From Paracoccaceae bacterium (GTDB lineage: Bacteria > Pseudomonadota > Alphaproteobacteria > Rhodobacterales > Rhodobacteraceae), in the NCBI GenBank assembly GCA_902633655.1, contig CACPHA010000018.1:1-34585 (forward strand): 34,585 bases of DNA, written 5' to 3'. The position numbers and the translations under genes were made by a program. Below the pieces are notes generated by a model. That model ran no database searches, was not told the origin of the DNA, and saw only the letters and a list, made by a program, of their open reading frames with translations. Below, in pieces: positions 1-9,919 of the stretch; position 1 is the stretch's first letter; every line of letters begins with the position of its first letter.

Positions 1-1
1 A

Positions 2-763
2 CGATTTTTACGAGACTACAAAGGTGCAGACGGGATTAAAACTGGCTATACAAACGCAGCAGGATTTAACCTCGTGGCATCTGCTGAACGGGGAAGTGAG
101 CGAATTATCGCAACTGTATTTGGCGGCCGATCCACAAAGACTCGCAATGCACAAGTGGCAAAACTCCTCAATTTAGGCTTTAATAAAGCGCCAAGTAATG
201 TTGAGGTTGTTCAACCAAACAAGCCCAATTATGCAGGCGTTGACAAGAATGTGCCATTAGCCCGCATAGTCAGTCGCAAAACGGCTGTCGACAAAAGCCT
301 CAGGCCAAAGATCCGACCAACTTCCTCATTAGATAACCTAATAGTAGCGTCCCTTGACATCAAAACTGGTGTTGCCCAAGCGTTAACGTTGGCCCATCTT
401 AATTCCACAAGAAAAGAAACCACTATGGCCTTAATAACTGGAGCCCAAGTAGACCAAACAAAAAATATAATCAAAATTAAAAAAACGAAAGAACCTGAGG
501 TTGTAATGAGCCTTTCAAACTCTGGTGGGGGAGATTGGGCAATTAATGTGGGGTATTTCAAAAGCCACTATGCAGCAGAAAAAATGCTACTCAAGACCGC
601 GCTAGCAGAGATGAGTACACTTGACGGGTCTTTGCGGCGAGTAGTTGAAAACAGTCGCGGATTTGGGGCGAATTTTGTCGGGTTGAATGAAGACGCCGCA
701 AGTCGCGCCTGTAGAAGGCTTAAGGCCAGAAACGTTGCCTGTTCAACGCGTGGTCCAGAGTGA
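2..763 (+). CDS. D-alanyl-D-alanine carboxypeptidase (S11 family), C-terminal part with SPOR-like domain
   Basis: The reading frame is already open at the left edge, so this is the 3' part of a longer gene. The first residues read RDYKGADGIKTGYTNAAGFN, which contains the KTG box of penicillin-binding-protein-type S11 carboxypeptidases and the usual GxT.AAGxxLV context that follows it. The family trims the terminal D-Ala from peptidoglycan pentapeptides in the periplasm. The upstream SxxK and SxN motifs lie outside the window. After the catalytic domain there is a poorly conserved linker, and the last ~75 residues (DWAINVGYF ... ASRACRRLKARNVACS) look like a SPOR domain, which binds denuded glycan at division sites. 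It converges on yejF with only 29 bp between the stops. The family is clear; which paralogue (DacA, DacC or DacF) cannot be decided from this fragment. Confidence 0.85.
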   Translation, partial: RFLRDYKGADGIKTGYTNAAGFNLVASAERGSERIIATVFGGRSTKTRNAQVAKLLNLGFNKAPSNVEVVQPNKPNYAGVDKNVPLARIVSRKTAVDKSLRPKIRPTSSLDNLIVASLDIKTGVAQALTLAHLNSTRKETTMALITGAQVDQTKNIIKIKKTKEPEVVMSLSNSGGGDWAINVGYFKSHYAAEKMLLKTALAEMSTLDGSLRRVVENSRGFGANFVGLNEDAASRACRRLKARNVACSTRGPE

Positions 764-792
764 AATATCATATCCTTTTGATCCTGCGAATC

Positions 793-2385
793 TTAAATCC
801 TTATTATGTCAAACGCCGCCTGCATTAGTTTTTTGGTGTAATCGCTTTGAGGTGAGTCAAAAATGTTGTTTACCGGTCCCTCTTCAACAATATCACCGTC
901 TTTCATAACCAAAACATAGTGAGACATAGCCCTAACAACTTTCAAGTCATGGCTAATGAAAAGATAAGCAAGCCCATATTTTTTTTGCAAGCTCAGCAAA
1001 AGATCAATAATCTGTACTTGTACGGTCATATCAAGGGCTGAAGTTGGTTCATCTAAAACGACAAGTTTGGGACGCAACACCATAGCTCGAGCAATCGCAA
1101 TACGCTGCCTTTGACCACCAGAAAACTCATGTGGATACCGAGCCATCATTCCCGGATCAAGACCAACTTCGATCAAAATTTCATTGACGATTTCTTCATG
1201 GTTTCGATTGTCTGGAGAGCCATGTACGTTTAAGCCTTCCGCAATAATTTGCGCGCAAGTCATCCTCGGTGAAAGTGATCCATATGGGTCCTGAAAAACA
1301 ATCTGCATATCCTGTCTAAGGTTGCGTAAATCTTTGGTCCTTAAGGCGTTCAGGTTCCGGCCTTCAAAGCGTATTTCTCCTTTGGATGCGATTAGACGCA
1401 TAATCGCCATGGCAAGAGTGGATTTTCCCGAACCACTTTCCCCAACTATCCCAACTGTTTCACCTACCCGAATAGTAAGTGTTACATCATTCACCGCCTT
1501 CACATAGCCCACCGTTCGTTTAAATAACCCACGCTGGATTGGAAACCATATTTTTGCGTTTTGGGTCTCTGCAACAATTGGCGCATTAGCCGAAACACTC
1601 TCAGTCGTAATGCTAGAGTGCGCACTTAAAAGTTTTTGTGTGTAAGGGTGCTGTGGCCTTGCAAATATTTCGGATGTCATGCCTGTTTCAACAATAAGAC
1701 CATCCTGCATTACACAAACCCGATCAGCTATCTGCCCTACAATGCCAAGATCATGCGTAATGAAAAGCATACCCATATTTTCGTTACGCTTAAGGTCTAA
1801 GAGTAGGTTTAAAATTTGCGTTTGAATCGTAACATCCAGAGCGGTTGTTGGCTCATCAGCTACAAGCAATCTCGGTTCATTAGCTAGCGCCATGGCGATC
1901 ATTATACGCTGGCGCTGCCCGCCTGACAGCTGATGAGGAAAAGCCGCCAAACGCTCTTTAGCATTTGTAATGCCAACCCGTTCTAGTAGACAAAGTACCC
2001 GTGCACGCGCGACTTCCCCAACAAGGCCCTGATGTAGCGCAAGCGACTCCAGAAGTTGTTTCTGGATAGTGTGAAGAGGGTTAAGTGAGGTCATTGGCTC
2101 TTGAAAAATAAAACTGATATCGTTGCCCCGGACAGTTTGAAGCCTGTTCAAACACGCCCCAATCATCTCATACTCATTGTACCATATTGAGCCAGAGATT
2201 TCAGCATTTTCTCCAAGCAATGATACCGTACTCAAAGCCGTAACAGACTTACCCGAACCACTTTCTCCCACCAACGCCAAAACTTCACCACGAGCAACCT
2301 CAAAAGAAATCCCTTTTACGGCTTCAACAAGACTGCCGTCTTGGGAAAAGCTTACTTTCAGGTTTCTGACCTTTAGAAGGCTCAT
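793..2385 (-). CDS. yejF: Peptide ABC transporter, fused double ATP-binding subunit YejF
   Basis: A 530-residue protein with two complete ABC ATPase domains in tandem. The first has Walker A GESGSGKS at residues 40-47, Q-loop Q95, signature LSGGQ at 153-157, Walker B LLVADE at 173-178 and switch H211. The second has Walker A at 315-322, signature FSGGQ at 421-425, Walker B LVVLDE at 441-446 and switch H479. It should drive import of peptides or microcin C-type compounds through YejB and YejE. It is the last gene of yejABEF. Its ATG overlaps the yejE stop as ATGA, so translation is probably coupled. All ATPase residues appear intact. DppDF- or GsiA-like importers share the double-ATPase layout, but the YejA/B/E neighbours decide the call. 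Confidence 0.93.
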   Translation of the reverse strand: MSLLKVRNLKVSFSQDGSLVEAVKGISFEVARGEVLALVGESGSGKSVTALSTVSLLGENAEISGSIWYNEYEMIGACLNRLQTVRGNDISFIFQEPMTSLNPLHTIQKQLLESLALHQGLVGEVARARVLCLLERVGITNAKERLAAFPHQLSGGQRQRIMIAMALANEPRLLVADEPTTALDVTIQTQILNLLLDLKRNENMGMLFITHDLGIVGQIADRVCVMQDGLIVETGMTSEIFARPQHPYTQKLLSAHSSITTESVSANAPIVAETQNAKIWFPIQRGLFKRTVGYVKAVNDVTLTIRVGETVGIVGESGSGKSTLAMAIMRLIASKGEIRFEGRNLNALRTKDLRNLRQDMQIVFQDPYGSLSPRMTCAQIIAEGLNVHGSPDNRNHEEIVNEILIEVGLDPGMMARYPHEFSGGQRQRIAIARAMVLRPKLVVLDEPTSALDMTVQVQIIDLLLSLQKKYGLAYLFISHDLKVVRAMSHYVLVMKDGDIVEEGPVNNIFDSPQSDYTKKLMQAAFDIIRI

Positions 2386-3497
2386 TGAAATGTCTTTCTT
2401 GGATCAAAAGCATCGCGCAACCCTTCAAATATAAAAACCAATAAGGCTAACATAATCGCGAAAGTGAAAAACGCACTAAAAGCTAACCATGGTGCTTGCA
2501 AATTCTGCTTTGCTTGCAGTGTCAGTTCGCCCAAAGAAGGTGCTGAAGACGGAAGGCCAAAGCCCAGGAAATCAAGGCTTGCAAGAGCTCCAATCGTGCC
2601 CGTCACGATAAAAGGGAGGAAAGTAAGCGTGGCGACCATCGCATTGGGCAACATGTGTCGAAACATAATCTTCCAATTACTAACTCCAAGCGCACGCGCT
2701 GCGCGAACATATTCCAGGTTTCGGGCCCGTAAAAACTCTGCTCTCACCAAGCCCACAAGCCCGACCCAACCAAAGAGGACCGTTAATAGGACAAGGAGCC
2801 AGAAACTTCGTCCCAAAATCGCGAACATAATGATGATGACATAAAGCGAAGGTATACCACTCCAAATTTCTATGAACCGTTGGAAAAGAAGATCCGTAAG
2901 ACCTCCAAAAAATCCTTGTACTGCTCCCGCTATAATTCCAATGATGCTTGAAAGTGTTGTGACAATGATAGTGAAAATGATCGATAGTCGAAATCCGTAT
3001 ATTATCCTTGCCAAGACATCGCGCTTTGTATCATCGGTCCCGAGAAGGTTTTGCCCATTTGGTGGTAAGGGTGCTGCTCCAGGACGTTCGACTGAAGTGT
3101 CATAGGAATATGGGATAATAGGCCAAAGTGCCCAACCTCTTTCATAACCATCAGTCGTTTCATCGAACTCACTTGCGTCAATGTCTCCAATAGTTTTTTC
3201 GGGTTCGTCAAAACACTTATCAATGCCGCCGCTACGGATCAAACATTTCACTACAGGATCGCTGTACACCGCTTCTGTTTTGAAATCACCTCCAAAAGAA
3301 GTTTCAGGATAAAAGTTGAAAATAGGAGTAAAATACTCACCACGATATTTGACAAGGATAGGTTTATCATTTGCTATCAATTCGGCAAACAGTGACACAA
3401 AAAAAATAAAACTAAAGATAATCAGCGACCAAAATGCTCTTCTGTTAGAACTAAAATTGCGCCAACGCCGCTGGTTGAGGGGTGACAATTTAATCAC
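2382..3497 (-). CDS. yejE: Peptide ABC transporter permease YejE
   Basis: A 371-residue inner-membrane permease of the binding-protein-dependent family. A first membrane segment lies at about residues 22-42 ([20 protein letters not shown]). It is followed by a long periplasmic stretch, including the Yej-typical [20 protein letters not shown] segment near 137-155, and then a cluster of five or so membrane segments. The EAA loop that docks on the ATPase is at about 264-285 ([20 protein letters not shown]). It starts with GTG, which overlaps the yejB stop (GTGA), and its stop overlaps the yejF start. It forms the translocation pore with YejB. At 371 residues it is slightly longer than the roughly 340 of enterobacterial YejE, the extra length lying in the periplasmic loop. 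Confidence 0.93.
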   Translation of the reverse strand: MIKLSPLNQRRWRNFSSNRRAFWSLIIFSFIFFVSLFAELIANDKPILVKYRGEYFTPIFNFYPETSFGGDFKTEAVYSDPVVKCLIRSGGIDKCFDEPEKTIGDIDASEFDETTDGYERGWALWPIIPYSYDTSVERPGAAPLPPNGQNLLGTDDTKRDVLARIIYGFRLSIIFTIIVTTLSSIIGIIAGAVQGFFGGLTDLLFQRFIEIWSGIPSLYVIIIMFAILGRSFWLLVLLTVLFGWVGLVGLVRAEFLRARNLEYVRAARALGVSNWKIMFRHMLPNAMVATLTFLPFIVTGTIGALASLDFLGFGLPSSAPSLGELTLQAKQNLQAPWLAFSAFFTFAIMLALLVFIFEGLRDAFDPRKTFQ

Positions 3498-4579
3498 CCT
3501 TCTCGCCTTTCAAAATCAATTCTCGGGTCAACAAACACATACATAAGATCTGACAAAATACCGACTACAAGCCCCATAAGGCCGAAAACAAACAGTGTTC
3601 CAAAAATCACAGGGTAATCCCGTGCTACAGCGGCCTCGAATCCCATCCGCCCAAGACCATCAAGTGAAAAGATGGTTTCAATAATCAGAGAGCTACCAAA
3701 AAAAACACCAATAAAGACACTTGGAAAACCAGCAATTACAATAAGCATGCCGTTACGGAATATGTGGCCATAGAGAACTCCAAACTCACTTACTCCCTTT
3801 GCACGGGCGGTAATTACATATTGCTTTTGGATTTCATCTAAAAAACTATTTTTGGTCAAAAGCGTAAGAGTCGCAAAGGCAGAAATTGTTGAAGCTATAA
3901 CCGGTAACGCGATGTGCCAAAAATAATCGCCAATTTTTCCTATCAATGACAGGTTCGAAAAATTTTCTGAGGTTAGGCCGCGCAATGGGAATATTTGGTA
4001 ATATGAACCACCTGCAAACAGTACCAACAAAAGAATTGCAAATAGAAATCCAGGTATCGCATATGCTACGATAATAATTGAGCTGGTCAGCGTATCGAAA
4101 CGCGTCCCGTCCCTTACGGCTTTTCCAATGCCAAGTGGGATGGAAACAACGTAAGCTATCAAGGTCGACCAAAGCCCTAAGGAGATAGAAACGGGCATTT
4201 TTTCGATCACCAGATCAACTACACTGATTGAACGGAAATAACTTTCACCAAAATCAAAGCGGATATAATTCCACATCATTTTTAGAAAACGCTCTAATGG
4301 AGGCTTATCAAAACCAAACTCTTTTTCCAACTCCGCTATAAATTCAGGGGGTAAGCCGCGTGCGCCAACATAATCTTCCCCTCCTTCAGAAGATGGGCCT
4401 CCAGAGTCATCGTTGGATCCAGCAAAGCTCTCAAAAACATCACCCTGGCCTTCCAGGTTAGCGATGATCTGTTCGATTGGACCGCCGGGAACAAATTGCA
4501 CCATGGCAAAATTTATTACCAAAATCCCAAACAGCGTTGGGATTACGAGAAGTAATCGCCGAGCGATGTATGCGCCCAT
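3494..4579 (-). CDS. yejB: Peptide ABC transporter permease YejB
   Basis: A 361-residue permease. Residues 1-30 ([20 protein letters not shown]...) are the typical first membrane helix of DppB/OppB/YejB proteins. A hydrophilic Gly/Ser/Asp/Glu-rich periplasmic loop follows at about 43-72, then several membrane helices from about 130 onward. The EAA-type cytoplasmic loop is at about 254-276 ([20 protein letters not shown]). The gene starts 7 bp after the yejA stop, with a GAGG-type ribosome site reaching into the end of yejA, and its stop overlaps the yejE GTG. Together with YejE it makes the membrane channel for peptides delivered by YejA. Nothing looks broken. Confidence 0.93.
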   Translation of the reverse strand: MGAYIARRLLLVIPTLFGILVINFAMVQFVPGGPIEQIIANLEGQGDVFESFAGSNDDSGGPSSEGGEDYVGARGLPPEFIAELEKEFGFDKPPLERFLKMMWNYIRFDFGESYFRSISVVDLVIEKMPVSISLGLWSTLIAYVVSIPLGIGKAVRDGTRFDTLTSSIIIVAYAIPGFLFAILLLVLFAGGSYYQIFPLRGLTSENFSNLSLIGKIGDYFWHIALPVIASTISAFATLTLLTKNSFLDEIQKQYVITARAKGVSEFGVLYGHIFRNGMLIVIAGFPSVFIGVFFGSSLIIETIFSLDGLGRMGFEAAVARDYPVIFGTLFVFGLMGLVVGILSDLMYVFVDPRIDFERREG

Positions 4580-4586
4580 GATGTGA

Positions 4587-6491
4587 CTACCTCAGAACTC
4601 CGCTTTCAGTCAGGGCTCGCGCCTTTTCTGCATTATACCACCAATAATCTAACTGGCCAAGTGAATATGGCGCGATGTTTTCAGGGTGTTCATACATGTC
4701 CCAATAAGCAACACGATGGGTCGCGTTATACCATTGCGGAACCCAGAACCGATAAGCGCGTAGAGCACGATCCAGAGCCATAACACTAATTTTTAAAGTT
4801 TCTGTATCGGTTGCATTGAGAACATTCTCAATCAGAGCATCAATACCTTCAGATTTAATTCCCATGGTATTAAAGACAGATTCGTCAGCAGTTTCTGAGC
4901 CAAAATACTGTTTAAGACCGGATCCAGGTTCCATACTCATGGGGAACTGGTCAGTTATTATGTCAAAGTCATAATTTCGGGTACGATCTGTATATTGTGC
5001 AGGATCGACCCGATTATAGATTGCATCAATACCGACTGATTTCAAATTTTCAACAAACGGTAAAACTACTCTGTCAAATGCAGGACTACGTTCCAGAAGC
5101 TCAACTTTTAAAGTGTCTCCATTTGAATTACGTCGTAATCCATCGTCTCCCACTATCCAGCCAGCCTCGTCAAGTAAGTTGGAAGCTATGCGTAGGTTAT
5201 TGCGATCTGTTGCACGCATGCCGGAAGTGACACCCATAACAGGCTTTTCGGTTAATATACCATCGGGGAGCACGTCTGCCAAAGGCTCTAGGAGAGCCAG
5301 TTCTGCTTCAGTCGGCTTTCCAGTTGCAGCAAATTCAGAGTTTTCCCAAAATGAGTGCACACGGGCATACTGACCGTAAAAAAGGGACTCATTCGACCAT
5401 TCAAAATTAAAGAGATGTGCAATCGCCTCGCGCACGAGGATATCGTGAAACTGCGGGCGACGCAAATTCAATACAAAGCTCTGACCGGTCGCGATGCCTC
5501 CATCTGGTAGCGTTTTCTTTATAACGTAACCATCATTTAAGGCAGGAAAATCATATCCAGTTGCCCAAGTCTTTGATGAATTTTCTAACTTGAAGGTGTA
5601 GGCTCCGGATTTGAAGCCTTCAAACGCCGCGTTTCCGTCTGCGAAGTACTCCACACGAATAACATCAAAATTGCCACGCCCTCGGTTGATCGGAAGATCG
5701 TTACCCCAGTAGTCAGGATTTCGTTTATACTTAACCCACCTATTCACTTCAAATGAGTCCAAAACATACTGCCCCGAACCGATGGCTGGAACCATTCTAT
5801 TTTCATCGATCCCCGCATCCGTTTTCTCGAACCATGCTTTTGATTTTACAGGGAACCCGCCAACTAATGGTATACGATCACGTTCGGGTGAATCTAGCTT
5901 AAAAGTATATTTTATCCTTCGGGGTCCTAAAACTTCGGCACCTTCAACGATCTCAGCAAGTACGGCCTTATAACTTGGAAGACCTTCTTTAAGGAAAAGT
6001 TCGTATGTAAATTTAGCATCCTCAGCGGTAACGGCTGTACCATCTGAAAATCGAGCCTCTGGTCTGATTTCAAAAATCACGTACGAAAGATCTTCAGGAT
6101 ACTCCAAACCACTGGCAAGCAGGCCATAAAGAGCGCCAATTTCATCAGCAGTACTGGTCATTAAACTTTCAAAAGCCGCCGAAGCCAACGCCGCAGCTCG
6201 GCCCTTCCTCGAATATGGATTCATTGAGTCAAAAGTACCAAAGCCCCAAGTTGAAATTTCACCGCCCTTAGGTGCTTTGGGGTTTACATAGTCGAGATGA
6301 TGAAAGTCTGAAGCGTATTTCAAGTCGCCAAAATACGAATAACCGTGACTTTTTATAGTCTTTTGCTCTGCCATCGCAGTCGTTACAAGGAATAAGCCAA
6401 AAATTAAAAATATTGCTTTCCATAGGTTGCTTCTGGTGCGCTTATTAGTGGTTATAAAGATGTTAGCTTTATCGTTTGGAAATTTTATCAC
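4587..6491 (-). CDS. yejA: Periplasmic peptide-binding protein YejA (SBP_bac_5 family)
   Basis: Periplasmic solute receptor of the Yej importer, about 634 residues. The signal peptide has basic KRTR, then a hydrophobic core ([18 protein letters not shown]) and a probable cut after AMA at about residue 41. Mature-protein hallmarks are [17 protein letters not shown], the family-5 solute-binding segment around [20 protein letters not shown], and [21 protein letters not shown] chose a GTG start at 6491 because GGGGGA lies 8 bp upstream. The open frame extends to another GTG at 6518 that has no ribosome site. It is the first gene of yejABEF. In other bacteria this system imports microcin C and small peptides and influences sensitivity to antimicrobial peptides. 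The actual substrate here is unknown. Confidence 0.92.
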   Translation of the reverse strand: MIKFPNDKANIFITTNKRTRSNLWKAIFLIFGLFLVTTAMAEQKTIKSHGYSYFGDLKYASDFHHLDYVNPKAPKGGEISTWGFGTFDSMNPYSRKGRAAALASAAFESLMTSTADEIGALYGLLASGLEYPEDLSYVIFEIRPEARFSDGTAVTAEDAKFTYELFLKEGLPSYKAVLAEIVEGAEVLGPRRIKYTFKLDSPERDRIPLVGGFPVKSKAWFEKTDAGIDENRMVPAIGSGQYVLDSFEVNRWVKYKRNPDYWGNDLPINRGRGNFDVIRVEYFADGNAAFEGFKSGAYTFKLENSSKTWATGYDFPALNDGYVIKKTLPDGGIATGQSFVLNLRRPQFHDILVREAIAHLFNFEWSNESLFYGQYARVHSFWENSEFAATGKPTEAELALLEPLADVLPDGILTEKPVMGVTSGMRATDRNNLRIASNLLDEAGWIVGDDGLRRNSNGDTLKVELLERSPAFDRVVLPFVENLKSVGIDAIYNRVDPAQYTDRTRNYDFDIITDQFPMSMEPGSGLKQYFGSETADESVFNTMGIKSEGIDALIENVLNATDTETLKISVMALDRALRAYRFWVPQWYNATHRVAYWDMYEHPENIAPYSLGQLDYWWYNAEKARALTESGVLR

Positions 6492-6628
6492 GACTGTTTT
6501 CCCCCATAAGAGTGACACAAATTAGCGTATTTTGCGAAGTCGCCATGACTACGTTCAACCCCCAACTATCTCAAAGGCAAAAAAGCCCAGAGTGAAAATT
6601 TCGACACAATTATTCTTCAAATTCCCCG

Positions 6629-7147
6629 TCAGTTCACAGACTTAAGATACGCAATAACATTTGCACGATCCTCAGGTTTCTTAAGCCCTGCAAAGCCCAT
6701 TTTAGTTCCAGGCGCATAGTTTTTGGGATTTTCCAAAAACCCATTAAGTTCAACAGCAGTCCAGATGTCCGCAACTGCTATTAAGGCGCCTGAGTATCCA
6801 TAACCCTCTACCGAAGAAACTGCCCTATCGACAACCTGATAGAGATGCGGTCCTGTTCCTTTAGCTCCATCTTCCAACTTGTGGCAAGCTTTGCATTTGC
6901 CAAAAACCTTTGCGCCTTTGGCCAAGTCTGCGGCAGCTAACAAAGTATCAAAGTTCAACTCTTCATCGACTGCTTCTTCTAGCGCTTCCGGCTCCTCTAC
7001 ATAAATTTCGTAGCCAACCGCGTGTTTTTTACCGTGTCCGTGATCCGCGTGATACAGTTCTTCTGCTACCCAACTGCCTAACAGAAAAACTAATAACGAC
7101 CCACAAAAAGCACCGGTGATTTTAGTGAGTGTCATAGTATCAAGCAT
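6629..7147 (-). CDS. cycM: Membrane-anchored class I cytochrome c (CycM / cytochrome c-y type)
   Basis: A 172-residue protein with an uncleaved N-terminal membrane anchor at about residues 8-28 (TKITGAFCGSLLVFLLGSWV), a flexible acidic Glu/Ala-rich tether to about residue 70, and a cytochrome c domain. The heme site CKACH is at 85-89 and the distal Met ligand is M150 in PGTKMGF. This architecture matches CycM / cytochrome c-y, which shuttles electrons between the bc1 complex and terminal oxidases while tethered to the inner membrane. It diverges from pheA across a short shared promoter region. Another gene of the same strand, yejA, follows after about 130 bp, and I see no strong terminator between them. 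The call is firm on architecture; the exact partner oxidase is not shown. Confidence 0.9.
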   Translation of the reverse strand: MLDTMTLTKITGAFCGSLLVFLLGSWVAEELYHADHGHGKKHAVGYEIYVEEPEALEEAVDEELNFDTLLAAADLAKGAKVFGKCKACHKLEDGAKGTGPHLYQVVDRAVSSVEGYGYSGALIAVADIWTAVELNGFLENPKNYAPGTKMGFAGLKKPEDRANVIAYLKSVN

Positions 7148-7259
7148 AGCCTGAACTCCGTGAAAAATTCGTAATTGACGTTGTTTACCCGCTTCCTATT
7201 AGATTATGCAAGGTGTAGAAGGCGCGACTAAACGACCAAAATGCAAAAATGGTGGCCAA

Positions 7260-8099
7260 ATGACCAATCGAATAGCCTTTCAGGGCGCTTTAGGGGCCTA
7301 CTCACATGAAGCATGCACAACTGCTAGAAAAGAATTAGACCCCCTACCCTGCCCTAGCTTCGAAGATATGATTGAAGCCGTGCTAGAGGGACGTGCCGAT
7401 CACGCCATGGTCCCTGTCGAAAACTCAACCTATGGAAGGGTGGCTGACATTCACCGGCTACTGCCAGAATCTGGTCTGCACATTATTGACGAAGCTTTTA
7501 CCCGTGTCAGAATCTGCCTGATGGCTAATTCGGGCACAAGGTTGCAGGACGTTAAGTCTGTTCGCGCCCACCTAGTTCTTCTACCACAAGCAAAAACTTT
7601 TCTTGATCGGCATGGCATTGCCCCAATCAGTGCAGCGGATAGTGCAGGTGCAGCCGCTGAACTCGCATCAACTCCAAATCCTGCAATCGGCGTTCTTGCT
7701 AGTTCGATCGCTGCTTATACTTACAACCTCAAAATACTGGCAAAAGATATTGAGGACCATAGTCACAACACGACCCGCTTTCTTATCATGTCACGTACGC
7801 CAGATTATTCACGTCGTGCTCACGGCAAAATGATAACAACATTTGTCTTTCAAGTACGTAACATTCCAGCATCTCTTTATAAAGCGATGGGAGGTTTTGC
7901 AACAAATGGAGTAAATATGCTGAAACTGGAAAGTTACATGCTGGAAGGATCATTCACCGCTACCCAGTTCTATGCAGATGTCGAGGGGCATCCTGAGGAC
8001 GAAAACGTCAAGCTTGCGCTTGAGGAGCTTGAATATTTCTCAACCAGCATCAAAGTTCTCGGCGTATATCCTGCAGACTCTCATCGCAGCCGTTATTGA
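7260..8099 (+). CDS. pheA: Prephenate dehydratase with ACT domain
   Basis: Converts prephenate to phenylpyruvate, the committed step to phenylalanine, in the cytoplasm. The protein from ATG 7260 is 279 residues. It opens with RIAFQGALGAYSHEA, the usual start of stand-alone prephenate dehydratases. The catalytic TTRF motif is at residues 171-174 within DIEDHSHNTTRF. Residues ~190-270 form the ACT domain that senses phenylalanine; its usual ESRP motif reads ESYM here (223-227). An ATG at 7206 would add 18 residues, but they are not family-like and have no ribosome site. It stands alone, divergent from cycM and convergent with nudC. There is no chorismate mutase domain, so the mutase must be elsewhere. 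Confidence 0.93.
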   Translation: MTNRIAFQGALGAYSHEACTTARKELDPLPCPSFEDMIEAVLEGRADHAMVPVENSTYGRVADIHRLLPESGLHIIDEAFTRVRICLMANSGTRLQDVKSVRAHLVLLPQAKTFLDRHGIAPISAADSAGAAAELASTPNPAIGVLASSIAAYTYNLKILAKDIEDHSHNTTRFLIMSRTPDYSRRAHGKMITTFVFQVRNIPASLYKAMGGFATNGVNMLKLESYMLEGSFTATQFYADVEGHPEDENVKLALEELEYFSTSIKVLGVYPADSHRSRY

Positions 8100-8147
8100 G
8101 GGATATCCGGATATTCTTTGTTTATGATTTTCTTATCAAGCATTTAT

Positions 8148-8168
8148 TCAAACTATTTCGCAGTTTGA
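8148..8168. terminator. Possible bidirectional terminator hairpin between pheA and nudC
   Basis: TCAAACT and AGTTTGA form a 7-bp stem around a 7-nt loop. It sits in the 71-bp gap between two convergent genes and ends 2 bp before the nudC stop. The flanks are AT-rich but have no clean T tract, so this is a weak call. A 12-bp perfect palindrome, ATATCCGGATAT at 8103-8114, lies just after the pheA stop and may act with it. Confidence 0.3.
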
Positions 8169-8170
8169 GA

Positions 8171-9118
8171 TTATTCAAGGGTGTCTGCGAGCCAGTTTTT
8201 TAAAAGAAATTGTGCGATTGAACCTAAGCGAGCAGGTCTAATTAACGTCTCCTTGCTGTCGAAAGTATTCATAAGCTCTGTTTTTGAAATCCAAAGTGCA
8301 TCATCGATCTCATTTACGTCCAGATTAATCTCTTTAGATAAAGCTTCGCCATGGCAACCAATCATCAGAGAGTTCGGAAAAGCCCAAGGTTGGGAAGCGA
8401 GATAAGATACGCGCCCGACCTTTATACCACTTTCTTCAAAGACTTCACGGCGAACAGCAGCCTCTATTGTTTCCCCCGGCTCAACAAATCCAGCCAGCAA
8501 GGAATACATACGGTCTGGCCAGCCCGGCGATCGACCCAAAAGAACATTTGATCCTTGAGTGATCAACATTATTACAACAGGATCTGTCCGCGGGAAGTGA
8601 GTTGTTTCGCAAATCGAACATTTCCTCTGCCAACCAGACATCGTCATCTCGGAAATTCCGCCACAACGAGAACAAAATTCATGAGAATTGTGCCAATGGA
8701 ACAACGCTTTAGCTGTAGCAGCTAGCTCAGCGTCTCGCGCTGTAATATAAGCCATCTGGCCACGCAACTCACAAAATACAGCGGTTGGAAAATCAGGATG
8801 AAATTGCTCTGACGAGTCATAAAATTCAGAAGGGTCAGGGCGCTCATCATCGCTTGGCGTCCAATTAGAAATATCTATTGCAAAGGTCTTTACTTCCTGA
8901 TCGACGCCCAAAAAAATGCATCGCCCTTCCGAGAGAGCAATATGGTTTACTTCCGCCCGCAGTAAAAAAACCGAATCGTTTCTTTCAACGAGAACCTTCC
9001 CACGCCAAAGCACGATCGCTTGATCTCCAGCACTTGGGCACCCAGATCCTTCCCCTCGAAGTTCCGCAGCGCGCTGCAAGCCCGATCCACCAAATGTAAC
9101 TTTCTCAGCCAGCCTCAT
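8171..9118 (-). CDS. nudC: NAD(H) pyrophosphatase / RNA NAD-decapping Nudix hydrolase NudC
   Basis: A 315-residue protein with the full NudC layout: an N-terminal NudC-like region, a four-cysteine zinc ribbon (C149, C152, C167, C170; FCSRCGG ... CSIC), and a Nudix fold with the box GFVEPGETIEAAVRREVFEE at about 210-232. It also has the NADH-specific SQPWAFPNS motif at 242-250. The catalytic Glu pattern REVFEE is complete. The family hydrolyses NADH to NMNH and AMP and removes NAD caps from RNA. The ATG start has AAGGG 6 bp upstream. It is divergent from the SRP RNA gene. The motif usually reads SQPWPFPxS; the Pro-to-Ala change is minor. Confidence 0.93.
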   Translation of the reverse strand: MRLAEKVTFGGSGLQRAAELRGEGSGCPSAGDQAIVLWRGKVLVERNDSVFLLRAEVNHIALSEGRCIFLGVDQEVKTFAIDISNWTPSDDERPDPSEFYDSSEQFHPDFPTAVFCELRGQMAYITARDAELAATAKALFHWHNSHEFCSRCGGISEMTMSGWQRKCSICETTHFPRTDPVVIMLITQGSNVLLGRSPGWPDRMYSLLAGFVEPGETIEAAVRREVFEESGIKVGRVSYLASQPWAFPNSLMIGCHGEALSKEINLDVNEIDDALWISKTELMNTFDSKETLIRPARLGSIAQFLLKNWLADTLE

Positions 9119-9190
9119 ATGTTACCCTTCTCTTCTGTCAGCCTCATGACATGCAAACTAGTGTACGGCAATCTTTCAAAGCTAGCTCCC

Positions 9191-9218
9191 TTGCGGAAAA
9201 ATCCTATAAGCTTTAAAC
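9191..9218 (+). promoter_or_regulatory. Candidate promoter of the SRP RNA gene
   Basis: TTGCGG at 9191-9196 and TTAAAC at 9213-9218 are 16 bp apart. The predicted RNA 5' end follows the second box by about 7 bp. The positions fit a housekeeping promoter, but the -10 box is not a strong match. Confidence 0.35.
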
Positions 9219-9225
9219 AGAACGA

Positions 9226-9319
9226 GAGAGGTTGGCGCGGGCAGGCGCCTCGCCAACCCGGTCAGATCCGGAAGGAAGCAGCCGTAACGAGCCCCGCTTG
9301 GGTCGTTGTCCAACCTCTC
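9226..9319 (+). ncRNA. ffs: Signal recognition particle RNA, small bacterial (4.5S-like) type
   Basis: The universal SRP RNA core is visible. GGTCAG at 9260-9265 forms the 5' side of the symmetric loop. The GGAA tetraloop at 9270-9273 is closed by CC/GG. GGAAGGAAGCAGCC spans 9270-9283, carrying the 3' asymmetric loop that binds Ffh. The ends are complementary: GAGAGGTTGG at 9226-9235 pairs with CCAACCTCTC at 9310-9319, giving a hairpin of about 94 nt. This is the short type without an Alu domain, as is usual in alphaproteobacteria. It acts with Ffh and FtsY in co-translational membrane targeting. The position between nudC and dnaX matches the frequent ffs-dnaX proximity in this class. The exact ends are set by the terminal helix and may be off by a few bases. 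Confidence 0.95.
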
Positions 9320-9341
9320 ACTGATTGGAAAATTTTCTGGG

Positions 9342-9821
9342 TCAGCTATTTGTTACGGCAGCCCAAACTAACTGAGATTTTGTTTCAACGGCGCAAGGCC
9401 TAACTTTACGTAGGCGCTCCAGTGCGCCCTTTGCTGACTCACCTGTCTCGCACATAAGCCGCAAGAAAACCATTCCCGACCTTCCACACCCCCCGTGGCA
9501 ATGGCATAAAACACGGCCACCCTCGTTCAAAACTTTGTGCGCCTTATTTGAAATATTGGTCCACCTGTCCTGCTCATGATCCGGCACCCCATAATCCGCA
9601 ACCGGAAAATACATCCACTCAACTCCTTCCGCCCTCAAGTCATTCGGAAATGAGGTTATCCCAATTTTTTCCATTTCGAAAAACTGTGCAACGGTAATAA
9701 CAAGTTGAGGGCGCCAGTCCGTGATACTTGCAAAATTTGTTTGGTAACTGGAAAAACGCCCCGGCATAGGACATATACCGATCCGACCAGAAAGTACCGG
9801 AAGATCTAAAATGTTAAACAT
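9342..9821 (-). CDS. Small protein tyrosine / dual-specificity phosphatase-like protein
   Basis: A 159-residue cytosolic protein with the cysteine phosphatase P-loop HCHGGCGRSG at 107-116 (nucleophile C108, phosphate-binding R114, S115). An upstream loop, FPVADYGVPD (72-81), could supply the general acid (D76 or D81). The length and the C-terminal RPCAVETKSQ segment fit the compact PTP-like family common in Rhodobacterales. The substrate is unknown; phosphotyrosine, other phospho-residues or a small phosphorylated metabolite are all possible. It sits between ffs (convergent) and dnaX (divergent). All key residues of the loop are present, so it should be active. No symbol is given because no characterised orthologue is recognised. 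Confidence 0.8.
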   Translation of the reverse strand: MFNILDLPVLSGRIGICPMPGRFSSYQTNFASITDWRPQLVITVAQFFEMEKIGITSFPNDLRAEGVEWMYFPVADYGVPDHEQDRWTNISNKAHKVLNEGGRVLCHCHGGCGRSGMVFLRLMCETGESAKGALERLRKVRPCAVETKSQLVWAAVTNS

Positions 9822-9848
9822 TGAAGCAGGCCTAAATGCGTTTCGTCA

Positions 9849-9876
9849 TTGAGAATTAGACTAAATTCATTATACT
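9849..9876 (+). promoter_or_regulatory. Candidate dnaX promoter
   Basis: TTGAGA at 9849-9854 and TATACT at 9871-9876 are separated by 16 bp and lie 44 bp before the dnaX ATG. This is a close match to a housekeeping sigma-70-type promoter. The dnaX ribosome site AAGGG at 9910-9914 follows. Confidence 0.5.
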
Positions 9877-9919
9877 AAGATCTTGTTATAGTCAGACCGT
9901 TAATCTCTCAAGGGTTCAT

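Noticed and set aside
6580-6595. GGC-AAAAAA-GCC as a terminator between cycM and yejA
   Set aside because: Only a 3-bp stem, with the T run inside the loop on the minus strand rather than after the stem.
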